A stretch of DNA of 64,000 bases from NCBI RefSeq assembly GCF_032854445.1, contig NC_088305.1:18525717-18589716 (forward strand). The letters run 5' to 3'. Positions 24,360 to 36,885 of this stretch are shown piece by piece (position 1 is the stretch's first letter; each line of letters begins with the position of its first letter). The notes under the pieces were generated by a model. That model worked only from the letters and a program-made list of their open reading frames with translations. It was not told the origin of the DNA and searched no databases. The stretch comes from Liolophura sinensis (lineage: Eukaryota > Mollusca > Polyplacophora > Chitonida > Chitonidae). A program made the position numbers and the translations under genes.

Positions 24360-24485
24360 ATGGCAGGTTCTCGTCGTGTTGCAGGTTCTCGTGGTGTTGC
24401 AGGTTCTCGTGGTGATGCAGGTTCTCGTGGTGTTGCAGGTTCTCGTGGTGTGCCATACGTTGCATCATCTTGTGGCATTTGTTAG
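24360..24485 (+). CDS. Minisatellite-borne small ORF of five AGSRGV repeats (41 aa)
   Basis: An 18-bp unit (gcaggttctcgtggtgtt) occurs five times in tandem (24363-24452). An ATG at 24360 is directly in frame, giving a hexapeptide repeat A-G-S-R-G-V with one R and one D variant, then the non-repeat tail PYVASSCGIC and a TAG at 24483. The 18-bp period is a multiple of three, so the open frame may be incidental. There is no signal peptide, promoter or known homolog that I can see. Best read as a short minisatellite with a possible micro-ORF. Confidence 0.25.
   Translation: MAGSRRVAGSRGVAGSRGDAGSRGVAGSRGVPYVASSCGIC
24363..24454 (+). repeat. 18-bp minisatellite, five copies
   Basis: Units of gcaggttctcgtggtgtt with single-base changes in units 1 and 3. 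Confidence 0.95.
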
Positions 24486-24559
24486 ACCCTGAATGTTATC
24501 TCTTTACATCTTATGCATTGTTTTCATCGGAGTTTTGTGACCTACATTATAATAAACCT

Positions 24560-24725
24560 TCATTTTTTTTTCTTTTCCAAATTCTGCTTGAGCAATGACG
24601 CTGAGAGCCTTTCGTGTTTCTATACTAGTTAGTCAATTGCATGAATGGGTGGGATAAAACTCTAACTGACGTAAACTGACAAGAGGCCGGATTTCATCTG
24701 TGTTACCATTTACATTGTGCAACTT
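24560..24725 (+). repeat. Diverged family-C repeat
   Basis: attctgcttgagcaatg and aaaactctaactgacgtaaa plus gaggccggatttcatctg match the family-C order. Confidence 0.55.
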
Positions 24726-24738
24726 ATATTAGATCTAT

Positions 24739-24812
24739 TTATTCTTGAGTGCGGCGTAAAACACCAGTCAAATAAAAAAATAAATAAATAAATAAATAAA
24801 TAAATAAATACT
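24739..24812 (+). mobile_element. SINE-A 3' end with long (AAAT)n tail
   Basis: tattcttgagtgcggcgtaa followed by about 45 bases of tail. Confidence 0.88.
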
Positions 24813-24999
24813 TATATTACATCGTTCTTACTAATCTGACTTTGTTTTCATGAGCCGCCGGGTAGTATACGTTAAATTATAACCAATTAAATATACACCC
24901 GCATGCATTATGAATTCTGTTACATTGCGAACATGGAACGCCCAGTATGACTAACGATTAGTATATGTCCGTTATATAGGAGGTTTAGATAAATGAACT

Positions 25000-25088
25000 G
25001 CTTGCCTGAAGTGACCGTTATATCCATGTAAATTATATTGGTTGTTTGCCTGAAGTGACCGTAATATCAGCGTGAATTATATTGGTTG
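25000..25088 (+). repeat. Two-copy 44-bp tandem repeat
   Basis: gcctgaagtgaccgt...attatattggttgt occurs twice in succession with a few differences. Confidence 0.85.
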
Positions 25089-25239
25089 TGAGATTAACAG
25101 TGTCAATGCCTTCATTCTTAAGCATACACAAAAGCTGCATGACACAGTCTTTTAATTTAAGGCTGACAAAATAGAAATTGATTAAAGACGATATTGTCTT
25201 TTCTTCTGATTTATTAACATCGGCCGAATAAACTGTCTG

Positions 25240-26220
25240 AGATGCCGTCATTGTGTTCTCTTTGTGTCGCCCACAGCTGGAGCAGATTGATAGCTAATTG
25301 AGATCCCTTCCTATGGTTTGTTCTCTTGTCCACTTCTCCGCTCACCACTATTATTGCACTGCCAACATATCGCCTGCCAAATGATGTCTTCCTTTCCCAA
25401 AGAGCAGGGGCATTTCTATGGCCACGCGTCCACAGCCCGGCCAATGACGGAAAAAGAAAGCCTGTATCCATTCTATAAACACTCAGAGCAGGACATATGA
25501 AGCACTACTTCTCCCAGCGAAATGGCCCATAATGGGTTGACACTTGCGCTTCCAGTCGCAGATTTCAAAGTCTCCTCTTCCTTTGTGATTCGGTATAAGA
25601 TTATACCGTCTTTTCACTCACGTCCGATATTCATATTGAATGTATCAACATTAAATCAGAAGAAGGAATAGAAAGACGAGATCATTGGATGAGACGCACA
25701 GCGGTTGGACCTGACGCTCGTGGGCTGTCTATAGAAGTGATACAGTCTTTTTTTTATAAAACCTCCACAACAGCATATTGAATCTGATGTCATCGACGTC
25801 CGCTGATATCAAAAAAGGCTTTAATGAATCCGGCAGTCGCTAAATTATTCGGTTATCTTTAAAAAGCGTTTATTACAGTTTGAGTGGCTCGATCTGTAGG
25901 AAAACACGGCTGAGATTGACCCGTCTAATTAGGGAAAACGAGTTGATTAATTTAGGCTCGTGCCCGACCGTAACCTCCATGCTCGCGGAAACAATCGATT
26001 TCCGGTCCTCGATAGCCGTTTATTTTCTGCTCTCTATTGAGATACGTTCTCTTCACCCCCACCCACTTGCCCCGCTCCCCACATACTTGAGCCGTCCTTA
26101 CGCACATTTGCACAGTCCACCGGTTAATTTGCCGACAAACGGATGGTTAGTCTCAGTTATTACTTCCTTTGACACAAAACCCAGACTTGACGACCCGCTT
26201 CATGGGCACGTCTTATACTA
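25240..26220. promoter_or_regulatory. Candidate regulatory block (repeat-free)
   Basis: About 1 kb of mixed-composition, repeat-free sequence with several TAATT/ATTA cores (for example gttgattaatttagg near 25945), tccattggatg-like motifs and a pyrimidine-rich stretch near 26050. Its texture differs from the AT-rich flanks. No coding frame is convincing. Conservation cannot be judged from this sequence alone. Confidence 0.22.
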
Positions 26221-26586
26221 GACCCAGCCGAAGCAAACATTGCAGACTCCAAGTACCTGCACGTGCAAGTTCAAACCAGTTAGAATCTCGTCTTCAACAA
26301 AATACTGTATAATTGGAAAATCTGACGCATGAAATCTTTGTTGGAGCATTTTTTTTTTTTTTTTTAAAATACGGTCAAACGGTCATCGTGCTTGAGCTAA
26401 ATACTCTTCAGACGATACGAACAACTACTGCATAGTGAGTAAAACCAAAGAAGCGACAACGGTTTTGTCTATGTAGTTAGCAACACACGTGACTCCTGAA
26501 ATAGACTTTTGCTCAAACTGAGTACATGAATAAATGCATCAACTTAGATACCCTCTAACACCTTTGATTAAGATGAATTATAAGTT

Positions 26587-26765
26587 TTATCTATTTATGT
26601 ATTTTATTGATGTTTTACGCCGTACTCAAGAATATTTCACTTATACGACGGCGGCCAGCATTATGGTGGGAGGAAACCGAGCAGAGCCAGGGGGAAACCC
26701 ACGAACATCCGCAGGCTGCTGACAGACCTTCCCACTTAATGCCGGAGAGGAAGCCAGCATGAAAT
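26587..26765 (-). mobile_element. SINE-A copy
   Basis: ttttacgccgtactcaagaa, acgacggcggccagcattat, and gaggaagccagcatga at the end; the tRNA head is truncated. A family-C fragment (tttattagacctcactggtc) follows at about 26800-26835. Confidence 0.92.
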
Positions 26766-26835
26766 TATAAGTTTTTAAATACAGACATAGTAATGGCAAT
26801 TTATTAGACCTCACTGGTCTACAGAATTACTCATA

Positions 26836-29495
26836 ATGTTGTTTTGTCACATTTAACGAAAATAACACGAAAACAATACACACGGACAAGGCTTTGCGCA
26901 TACTTGTAGTCCATCAACAAGGGCTCTGGTTTATGTAGTTATACGATATATCCAACGCACTACAGCAATGCGAGCTCTTTTAAATCATTATCGGGATTTG
27001 CATGTCATTTCACGACAATATCCCCGTCGTGTCCTGCTGTGTGCAATAAACGTCGTCATGTTTGATGTATCGTTATATACAGGTATATATGATTTACTGT
27101 TATTTCCAAACGGATACTAATAATATAGCTGTACATGTTAAAAAAACAGCACATTGCACATTTGGGAAGGTTTGTGGAAAGCTTTATAGGTACAGGGGCC
27201 AAAATAAGCAGCAGTGTCTTAAAGAATATCAATTCACTTAAGTGCAACTACATGTACTGAATTGAACAGAAGGTCTGTGTTTGTTTCCTATGCACTGGTA
27301 CCTATACTTTCGAAATCGTCTATATGCATAGTTTCTGCAGTAGTTGGACCTTAGGTTTTAGCTTCAGACCATTACTGTGAAAACCAACGATTATTCGTCG
27401 GGAATAAGACCTAAGAAAAACTTCTTGCTAAGTTATCTTTCCATTATAATTTTTTTTTCTTGTACAATCCCCAAATGAGCAAAAAATACAACTACACAAT
27501 ACCCAGATTGTGAGGTGAATATTTTGTGTGTGTGTACACATATATTGAATAAGAATTTTATACGTTCCTTGCAGGCACATTTTGATGTTCGTGGCCACTT
27601 TAATGTATTTTTCACGTGTATAATATCAAATATATGCAATCTTACAAAAAAATACATTAAAATGATTTTTAATCAGAATATTATGGTTTTAATGTAACTT
27701 TTGATTCCATCGGTTTCTTTTTGAAGAAATTTTTTTTCGAACCAAAATATTTTCACTAAAGAATGTGTGCAAAATGACATGTAATTCACTGGTGCTGGTG
27801 TCAGTTCTACGGACGCCCCACTCTTCCCTTATCCTATTTTCAAACTTCAGTGTGGTTGGAATCCTGAATAGATTGAAAAAAAACACCAACTTTCCCAGGA
27901 CCTTCTAAGATTTACAGGCACACATCTTGTGGTAAGAACTTCAAATAGCTCCTCACTCCACCTGAAGACAGTGACTGAATACAACGATGACGCAACGGGG
28001 CGGTACTTTTGTCATAAGCTTGGGTCACACAACACAGTCAAACTCGTAGACTTTAGCACGGATTAGCTCGCCGGTTATAAATTCTCTCCACTTGAAGAGA
28101 TCAACAGGTACGGTCATCAAACCCTCCTTATAATTGTGTTTCAACTTAATTGTTTGCCTATCACCTGGGTTTTCTCTTTTTTCTTCTAAAAGTAAGAAGA
28201 TTCCTGCTCCGCCCTGTAACTGGTTTCAAGCGCTCAAGGACCTTTGCTTTTGTCGCCTCGATATACAGTCGATATTGTCCGGGAACATTTTAAGTGCCGA
28301 TCTTTTGAAGAGACGGAATTAGGCGGGGAAGACAGCGTTAAGCGTAGGACAAAGCAGCGATAGATTACACATGCGCAAATCGTTCATGTGGGTCCAAGAC
28401 TTGAGTTTTGATTTGCGCAAGACCTCCGGTGGCGGTTTGTGTTGAACGTTCTTTTGGAAATTGGTTTTACGATCGATTGCTGACTCGCTACGTCCATTTT
28501 GGTTAGCGTTTTGATTTAGGAATGTATGTTTTGAAGCCTAGATCCGAACTGAATAGTGCTGGGGCACTGATTGGGTAATAATTCCTACCAGACATTGTCT
28601 GTTGTTTATACACTGTAAATTTCTGCACTGTAACTTAAAATATATTTTATGCATCGGATAGAACTGAAAACCTTTTTGTCCCCTTCCCCTCTACCACATG
28701 GCGATTACCAAGAAAAATAAATGCTAAGACCGCACTGCAGCAACAACAGCTCAAAAAATGGTGGTTATTGCGGGATGATATCTGTATAAAGATCTTGCAT
28801 GGTACCGCGCGAGAGTTTGGAGATGTGTATTTTAGGGGTTGGAACTCACAAACTGTCTGGTCCTCGGAATAAGCGTGCATATACATGACAGCATTTCTCC
28901 CTTTCATAAAGAAAACTTTATTATGGCAACCATGACGAAGTGCTGAATCTGTACCAGCCCATGTGGCTGCAGTCCACAATTAAATCCTCATTTACTTACA
29001 TGTTAACGTTTGTCCTCAAAGCATTGTCCCTAAATCTGCGAGCCATGAACTCTTCGGGCTTGATAACCATCGTCCCCTAAGACAACTCCATCCAAACTTT
29101 TGATAGAGGTTGACACATGACATTTTTCACAAACAGCTGATAGGGGTCAATCTTACTCAGGTAGACAGAGGCCGGTGAATCAGGACTTTTCACTACTTTT
29201 GCCTAGTGTGCATCCGCCTCCATTTCGTGAAAAACATTAAAATTTAAACCAAGATTGAAACTTTGAAGCCTGCTCTGTAAAATTTAACAAGCAGAAAAAT
29301 TGAAAAAGGACAATCCAATGGACCAAAAGAGAATATATCTAAAATACCAGTGAATCGCATTCGTAATCCATGCAGCCGGAAGCATTAATTGTGGACTGCA
29401 GTCTTTTGATAGGAATCCAGTATGGCTGACTGGTTATTGTTTTGATAGAATGATGACGTTACGCACTGAAAATTACGTGACTAGGACACAGCAAT
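26836..29495. other. Unique intergenic DNA
   Basis: AT-rich at 27400-27900. The 28080-28530 part is more mixed and repeat-free. No gene recognised. Confidence 0.5.
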
Positions 29496-29505
29496 AGGTA
29501 CAGCC

Positions 29506-29543
29506 TATATAAGCGCCATTAACACTGAGCTTCTCCACATTTG
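29506..29543 (+). promoter_or_regulatory. Unassigned TATA + initiator core promoter
   Basis: TATATAAG at 29506-29513 lies exactly 31 bases upstream of A29537 in CCACATT, a full match to the YYANWYY initiator. It is followed by a consensus donor (next entry). The geometry matches the copy A promoters. Confidence 0.45.
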
Positions 29544-29603
29544 CTTGTGTGTTTTTTTTCTCAATTTTACTTAAGGTCATGGAACTATAGAGGATGTCAT
29601 AAG
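29537..29603 (+). ncRNA. Putative non-coding first exon (67 nt) with consensus 5' splice site
   Basis: From the predicted start A29537 to AAG|GTAAGA (GT at 29604-29605). The two ATGs inside reach stops within four codons, so the exon would be untranslated. It could be a remote first exon of bHLH copy B, with TTTATTTACAG ending at 48640 as a possible acceptor, or the start of a long non-coding RNA. Both options are inference. Confidence 0.3.
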
Positions 29604-29605
29604 GT

Positions 29606-32600
29606 AAGAATGGCGCATAATGTCAAAACAGACATTTGTATGCCAGTCATCAATATTAAAGTACTGTCCGGAAGTAAAAATTTTGGACGAAATCATGAAA
29701 AGAGAAGCAAACTACAGTTTTCAGCGAGGATGGAACAACACAACGAATGCCATATAGAACGCTATAACTCTGTAACGCTATATAGTTTATTTATGAATGT
29801 GCGGATCTCGGTTGCGCTTTGACTGCTTATATATCTAACGTCTGATATCATGGCAACTTTCACAAAACTCCGTACGAAATTTTTCAGGCCTTGTTTAGGT
29901 TATAGTGCCACATGGCGACGTTATTTACACGATAATTTGCAAAAAATTGATTTACGAAGTTTTTTGAAAATGAGCCCTGGTCCGTAAAGCCTGTCCCACA
30001 AGCCACACATTTGACTGCATTTGAGTCAGTGACAAATCAGTACACGTATTTACAGGTACAATTTTTAATGGTCTTACTTCTGGAGCGTGTGTCTTCTGTC
30101 CCTTCTTTAAAGTTGAACTCATTGAGGCGTTACCTTTGTTCATCAACCACGGCCTCTATCATGCTGGCATTTATTGTGGTATTTTATCATGACTCTAGAC
30201 AGACCTATATACACTGTTAGTTGCACGCGACCTAATCTCGTTTTCATCTTTACGCTTTTTGCGTTCCATCTTAACACCCAGTTTTATGAGATCATTCATC
30301 TATATGTCAGCGCTGAACAATAATCAAATAAATAAATAAATCTTGGTGTCAAAAATATTCATAACAAAATTAAATGGGGAAAACGGTATACGTCTTGTGG
30401 ATCAGATTTCAAACGGTGGCGTTAATTTTGCTGATTTTTTTTTAAAAAGCAGATAAATTATATGATCTTAAATATAACTAAAGGCCTGATTTCTTCGTGA
30501 ACTGCGATCACGGCCTTGTAGTGTCAGACAGACAGGGTCAAGGATAGGTAAATTGCCAAAACCTTTTGTTATTTATAGCTTCGCGCAAATGAACACCTGA
30601 GTCTTGCAGATTTCTCGATAACCTTCCGATCTCTGCGGATGAATTCGCCATTACGAAAACGGTGATTCGTCTTACACGTACCCGAAAAGTTTTGTAAAAG
30701 TTGTTTGTCGGAGTATCATTTGTAACCCACATTGTAATCTTCAAAAATAATGCTACCTTTAACCTCACAAGGTGTTACAAATGCCTCACGAGGTTTTACA
30801 AAAGCCTCACGAGGTGCAATGTTTATCTCCGAGCTGTGTCCGACTCGGTCCGACTTCATCGCCCCATAAATCTCGCAACATAAATCTCCCCCATAAATCT
30901 CGCCATTACATATATGAACTTGGAGCGCCCGCCTCGAAGTGGAAAGATCCCTACTTCAGTGGCGCAGCATTTGCTGGCATGGACACGCCCTGCCACAATG
31001 ACCTAGTTCCTTTCGTCTTCCTACATAATATTTTTGTGAACATGACTCTCTCTAGTGTGACCGTTTGCGAAGGTAAAACACCGCTAGTCTTCCACCACTC
31101 CCTCCATCCACAAAACTCATTCCCAGCATTACAAGTATAGATTACACCATCACATCACGTTAAGTAACTACAGTATATTTCTTTAATACAGTCGCTTGTA
31201 TTCAGTTGCCTGTAAAATCAGTCATGCTTTCTACCAAAATTGACTTTATCCAGTGATACGTAACAACACAAGCTTTACACATGGGTATGTTCGGAGTTCA
31301 TATTCTTTGACAGAAAACAAAAAGTTAGAACACATTTCTAAGTCATAATGTTAAACTACATAAGCTCAGATTGGAAACTCCGTAATATACAGGTTCAACA
31401 TATCAAAGAGTAGAGCTTGAAGTGTCATTCACGAAAGGCAAACTGGGTAGCGTAATTGACTGATTTTACAGACATCTGAATACAGGCGCCTGGATAAAAG
31501 AAACAGACTATAACAAGTTTATGAGATCAATAAACTCGTTGAAAAAATGCCAATACATACAAAACTGATATACGAATAAGTTATTATTATAAGTGATACA
31601 TTTGGTGTAAATTTCAAACAGTAACAGGCTACAGGGGATTTGACTAAAATATTGTCGCCTTTCTTGATCTTACTATAACTCACGCCTTGAACGAGCAAAT
31701 AGACAGTAATGTCCCGAGAGGCGCTAAGAGGGAGTGGAAGGCATGGGATTAAGACTGTGCTAATCTCATTTGCTGGTGGCGCCTTTAATTCAGCACAGTG
31801 TGCTGAGATTACACTGTTCATTGTCGCGCAATAGGTCAGGTGTCAATGTGTCCTTATTTCAGGTGATGTTGACAATAGTTGCACACCGACATTCGGTTTT
31901 TAAACATGTTGAATTCATTGAAGGGCGGGGTAAGAGTTATAGATGCGATTAACAAAGGAGCTCGAGAAACTTAGCAAACAATTCTATGTGAAGAATTGAC
32001 CTGGACGCCCCAGGCATTTTGGGAACGCAATCAAGCTTTAATCAATTGATTCCGTAACAGTGCGAACGTAAGTATACACACCTAATGGCGAAGTACCGCT
32101 CATTTTAGCAGGGCATCATTCCTACATCTTAATTCCCTCTAAATTCTTCTGTCGATATGCGTCATAAGAAAAGATACACAGTTTCATTAAAGCCGTTTAA
32201 AGACATGTTGCTAAGATACATGATTTTCCGAGAAAAAATAATAGGCTTGCAACATAATATATACTCTTACGTAAACAGTTTAATGACAGTTTCCGGCCTT
32301 GTTTAAATACATTTTTTAGATTCAACCGTTGCCGGGAAGACAAAATGGTTAACTATAAGAATTAATTCCTCGTGACATTTTAACTTAGATCATAAGGAAA
32401 AGGCAATTTTAGACAAACAGTAGTGACAAATAGTTGTTTTAATACAATGCTCTTTTGCTTTGCGAAGATTATCGCCAACTTCTTTTTTTTTCAAAGCTTA
32501 GAATTTTCGATATCGATTTTCTTCGGGGTCATATGAAATGTGTACATTCATGTCACATTGTGATATTGTGACCTCTCCAGTCCTTCTCTTCAGCATTCAT

Positions 32601-33119
32601 ATAGACAGTATCAGAATGTGAAGTCACGTAAATGATGGCTGGCTGTCGCACTAGCAGTATAGGGCAATAGGATACAATTTTTGTACAGTGATGGTGCCGG
32701 GAATCTGAATAGATGGCTTAATATCTCTTAAAACTAGCACGTGGTGCATGGTGCAATGAATAGGTGACGTAATAATGTGAAAATCTGGCATGAAAGATTG
32801 TCACGCTGACCATTTGATGACACAAAGATTTGCCATGCCATTTTGGTGCGGACGGTCTGTCGCTTTCTGATTGTTTCAACCTCGAAGAGTTAAGTAAGGC
32901 GTCTATCTACATGTTTCTCTAAGCTGTGTTCATTCCCCCATCCCGGCAACTGAACTTATCCCTTCTCCCTTGTGGCGATATCATTTAGCACGAATTAAAT
33001 ATATTTTAAGAGTATTCCGACTGTGCACTTTAGCTGAAATATCACCGACGTGGCGTTAAGTAATTAACAGTCGGATTCATTCAAGAACTCGCTGCGGTCA
33101 TGATGTCTCAATTGACGGA
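29606..33119. other. Unique intergenic DNA
   Basis: No supported gene. Small repeats at 30768-30902 are listed separately. Confidence 0.5.
30768..30902 (+). repeat. Two short degenerate tandem repeats
   Basis: About three copies of a roughly 21-bp unit around gcctcacgaggtttta, then three copies of a cataaatctcgc-type unit. Confidence 0.75.
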
Positions 33120-33122
33120 TGA

Positions 33123-33152
33123 TGTATATATTTATTTATTTATTTATTTATT
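33123..33152. repeat. (ATTT)n microsatellite
   Basis: Probably an orphan SINE-A tail. Confidence 0.9.
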
Positions 33153-33257
33153 AATGTTAATGCCAATCCCAATGTAATGAGTTTGGTATAATGAAAATAA
33201 ATAAAGACTGTACTATTAAAGCTGGCTATAAACTTCACTCACATGATGAACACTGTG

Positions 33258-33490
33258 TTTTATTTATTTATTTCTGTATTTATTTATGTGATTGGTTTCA
33301 TAGGACATATTCAAGAATATTTCACTTATATAACAACAGCGGACAGCATTATGGTGGGAGACAACCGTGCAGACCCCGGGGGAAGCCCGCGACCATCAGA
33401 CCTTCCCACGTCCGCAGGAGAGGACGCCAGCATAGGGTGGACTTGAACTCCCAGCGACCGCACTGGTGAGAGCACTGGCCTGATACTTGA
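33258..33490 (-). mobile_element. SINE-A copy, nearly full body with B-box region
   Basis: (ATTT)n tail, gacatattcaagaatatttc, agcattatggtgggagacaa, and ggacttgaactcccagcg, the complement of the B box. Confidence 0.92.
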
Positions 33491-34372
33491 ACTCATCAGC
33501 TCTATTATGCAGACACGTCAGTAACAAAGTCCAATCTTCTTTTAACACCCATACAAAAATCAGATACACATACACTGGCTATTTTGCAAATTTTTGCATT
33601 TATTTGGAAAACAACATACTGCACTTCGCAAAATCCCATCAATACATCCGTCATATGTGAAGTCGATAAAATGAGCGGTTGTGGAGAAAGTTGAAGGACA
33701 CAGACAAAAAATACGTCCATACACTGTGACAACTTCTTCAGTGGATGTATACGCTCGTCAGACGATAACGCAGCAACCTGCTTTTCTTGAATTGATTGAG
33801 TCGTTTCATTTTCCAGCTGGCGGCTATCCAGTTTCTACATCTGGCACTGTAAGCTGTGTCTATATGTTGGGGAGCACATGGCATTAATCCTGGATGTCAT
33901 CTTTTAGATCGCTTTGCGAATCGAAGAATGGGAGACTCGCTCTGGATCGGTGAGGTAGAAGCAACCCTGGTGAGCCGTCACAAAAGCAGCTGATGGATTC
34001 AAACACGCCAAAGATTAATTTTAAATCTTAAATGGTATAAAAAGATCATCCTGCTCAGATGTCTGTGCACAGCCGTTATGCTCTGTTTGCGTAAACAAAA
34101 CCAAACGAGAAACGATGGGATTGTATAGACGTTATCGTCAAATGTTCTTCGGTGTATATGAAATTCTATCAAAACTCACGCAGAGTGCGAGTGATCTTTA
34201 CCTTTGACAGGACATATATAAAGAAATAAAACGAATAGCAACTTCTACCGTTTTTTCTTTCTTTCTTTTTAAAGTTGAAGTGAAAGAAGGCTAACAAATA
34301 AAGAAAGGTCTATTCGACGGAAAAAAGAAAATTGTGTTTTTTTTTTTCACATTTTCATTTATTTTTTATTAG

Positions 34373-34415
34373 AGTGAGTGAGTGAGTGCCTGGGGTTTAA
34401 CGTCGAGCTCGACTT
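34373..34415 (-). mobile_element. V-type SINE 3' end
   Basis: gagtgagtgagtgagtgcct followed by ggggtttaacgtcg. Confidence 0.8.
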
Positions 34416-34579
34416 TTTATTAGATGTTTGGTATAAAATGAATTCAGATGACTCCATTCTGTGATGGGCTTTATGAACCATGGAACGGGTGTTTTGGGTA
34501 CTCTGACGTCATAAGAAGTTTTTCCTAAACTAAACATAGATTTAATTTGGGAGGGGGCTCTTCTTATTCATAAGTGAAC

Positions 34580-34972
34580 CGCTACGGCGGAATTGTGGTT
34601 AAAGCTTTCACCTTGAAGAGGGGGGATTAGTGATCAAACCCAGGGTAATACCAAAGACATTAAACATGGCACCTGTTGCTGCCTGGCTTGGCGCTCACCA
34701 GCAAACAGGACTGGTTTACCCCGGTGTCAGTATAATATTTAGGGTCGTGTCTTCGGCATGATATTTTAGTGACTCGCCCTGCCACAAGACTTTATTTATT
34801 TTATTGATTGGTGTTTTACGTCACACTCAATAATATTTCACTCATACAAAGGCGGCCAGCATTAGGATGGGAGGAAACCAGGCTAAGCCGGGGGGAAACT
34901 GTCACAAGAGGACACCACATATACACGCAAACACCGAATGACTCCTTGCCGAAATATTACTGAAAAACTGTA
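34580..34972 (+). mobile_element. SINE-B copy interrupted by a SINE-A insertion
   Basis: tRNA-like head (gaattgtggttaaagc, gtgatcaaacccaggg), then tgttgctgcctggcttggc, ggactggtttaccccggtg and cttcggcatgatattttag. The element breaks at 34789 and resumes at 34903 with cacaagaggacaccac. Confidence 0.88.
34790..34902 (-). mobile_element. SINE-A copy inserted into SINE-B, with a 7-bp target-site duplication
   Basis: Tail tttatttattttattgatt to ggggggaaact. CACAAGA occurs at both boundaries (34783-34789 and 34903-34909). Confidence 0.85.
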
Positions 34973-35529
34973 CAAAAAAGTAATACCTAAATTACAAGCA
35001 TAAAATAATGATAAAAATATATACACGAGAGGATTTGTACGCAAAATTTTCAGTTGAATCTAGCTTAATTATTATTTTTTTCCATTAGCTTTAAGAACAG
35101 CTTAAAGATTTCTTCATATCTCCCAATTCGTATTCGCGATTGTTCATTAATCAGCTCAATCTTTGTCTGCACTATCCATCTGTTCGTCGATCATTCAGTT
35201 TCGGACCGTCTGTCTGTCTATCGGTCGGACATTCAGCTGGTCAACTGTCGGACATTCTGCCTTTTAACACGGGCTATTCATTCAACTCGCTTTTTTTCAT
35301 GACGTTATCGGAGGTATGGGATAATTCAGGGTAATTCATTAGCACAGACAGATGGCTCAACAAAATCTAAATCACAGCTTTTAACAGGAGACGTACAATC
35401 ACTATTCCAGCGAGCGCTTTCACGACAATTATTAAGAGTACTAATTATGGCACTGCTCGTTTAGACTATAAAATGCTCCTTGAACATCACTTGTCTCCTA
35501 CCAAGTGTACATGTATTTGTATGCCACAC

Positions 35530-35682
35530 CTGAGAGAATTCTTAAGTAATCTGCCCAAGGTCGGTGGTTTACTTTGACCCGTAAAGGTGGCCAGCATGGT
35601 GTATGTGAAAGAAAAACATATATGACTGGCTTTAAGCAACGACTAAATGAATACATAAATAAATAATATAAGAAAAGAACCT
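35530..35682 (+). mobile_element. Diverged SINE copy
   Basis: cccaaggtcggtggtttact, ggtggccagcatggtgtat and an AAAT tail; same subfamily as 18280-18402. Confidence 0.65.
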
Positions 35683-36094
35683 GCGACTCTCACCTTTGAA
35701 CGGTCATTTTTATCCATGTGCAAAATCACCTCCAATGTTCAATAATTTCAAAATCTGAAACTCTCGGTCTTGCATTTGATAGCTCAAATGCTGACGGAAG
35801 AGAGTCAAATTGACTCTCTATAATGTATTTCATCGGCGATTTCTCGCATTCTGTAGCTGCACTTAAAAACAGGTTTTTCACAAATTATGGCAAGATGTAT
35901 GTCTTAATACGAATTATTTAGGCTTATGAGGGATGGAAACCTATCATGAGGGACGTCTGCAAAAATTCAATAACGATGGCCACCAATACAACCCAGGCCT
36001 CAGTCTGACTAGGATGTTCACAATGTCCGGAAAATGTCACTGGTTGGCTTTTGATATTACTCTCGTGTGGGTATCAACCAGTGTTACAAGAAAA

Positions 36095-36885
36095 CTACGT
36101 GACAAATGTAACAGCTAGTGTACAAACACGTGTTGAATTACGAATGGAACAGTTAATGGGCAAATACATGTTTAATTACAAATGGAACAGTCAATGTACA
36201 AATACGTGTTTAATTACGAATGGAACAGCCAATGTGCAAATACGTGTTTAATTACGAATAGAACAGCCAAAGTGCAAATATATGTTTAATTACGAATGGA
36301 ACAGCCAATGTGCAAGTACGTGTTTAATTACAAATGGAACAGCCAATGTGCAAGTACATGTTTAATTACAAATGGAACAGCCAATGTGCAAATGCGTGTT
36401 TAATTTAAAAAAAGCAGCCAATGTGCAAATATGTTCTTAATTACGAATAGAACACCAAATGTGCAAGTACGTGTTTAATTACGAAAGGAACAGCCAATGT
36501 GTAAGTTCGTGTTTAACTACGAATGGAACAGCCAATGTGCAAATACGTATTTAATTACCTGTGTTTGAATTTGTGTTTAATTACGAATGGAACAGCCAAT
36601 GTGTAAATATATGTTTATTTACGAATGGAACAGCCAATGTGTAAATATATGTTTAATTACGAATGGAGCAGCCAATGTGTAAATGTATGTTTAATTACGA
36701 ATGGAACAGCCAATGTGCAAATATGTGTTTAATTACGAATGGAACAGCCAACGTGCAAATACGAGTTTAATTACGAATAAAACAGCTTATGTTTAAATAG
36801 GTGTTTAATTACGAATGGAGCAGCCAGTGTGCAATTATATGTTTAATTAAGAATGGAACAGCTAATGTGCGAATACATGTTCAAC
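36095..36885 (+). repeat. 38-bp minisatellite array, about 20 copies
   Basis: The unit begins tttaattacgaatggaacag and continues ccaatgtgcaaatacgtg. Period 38 was confirmed from unit starts 36208 and 36246. Point variation is modest throughout, with a shortened unit near 36560. Confidence 0.95.

Noticed and set aside
29541-29822. 93-codon frame just after the orphan promoter
   Set aside because: No known domain. Its first codons overlap a T-rich run and the consensus splice donor lies inside it; the frame is probably chance.
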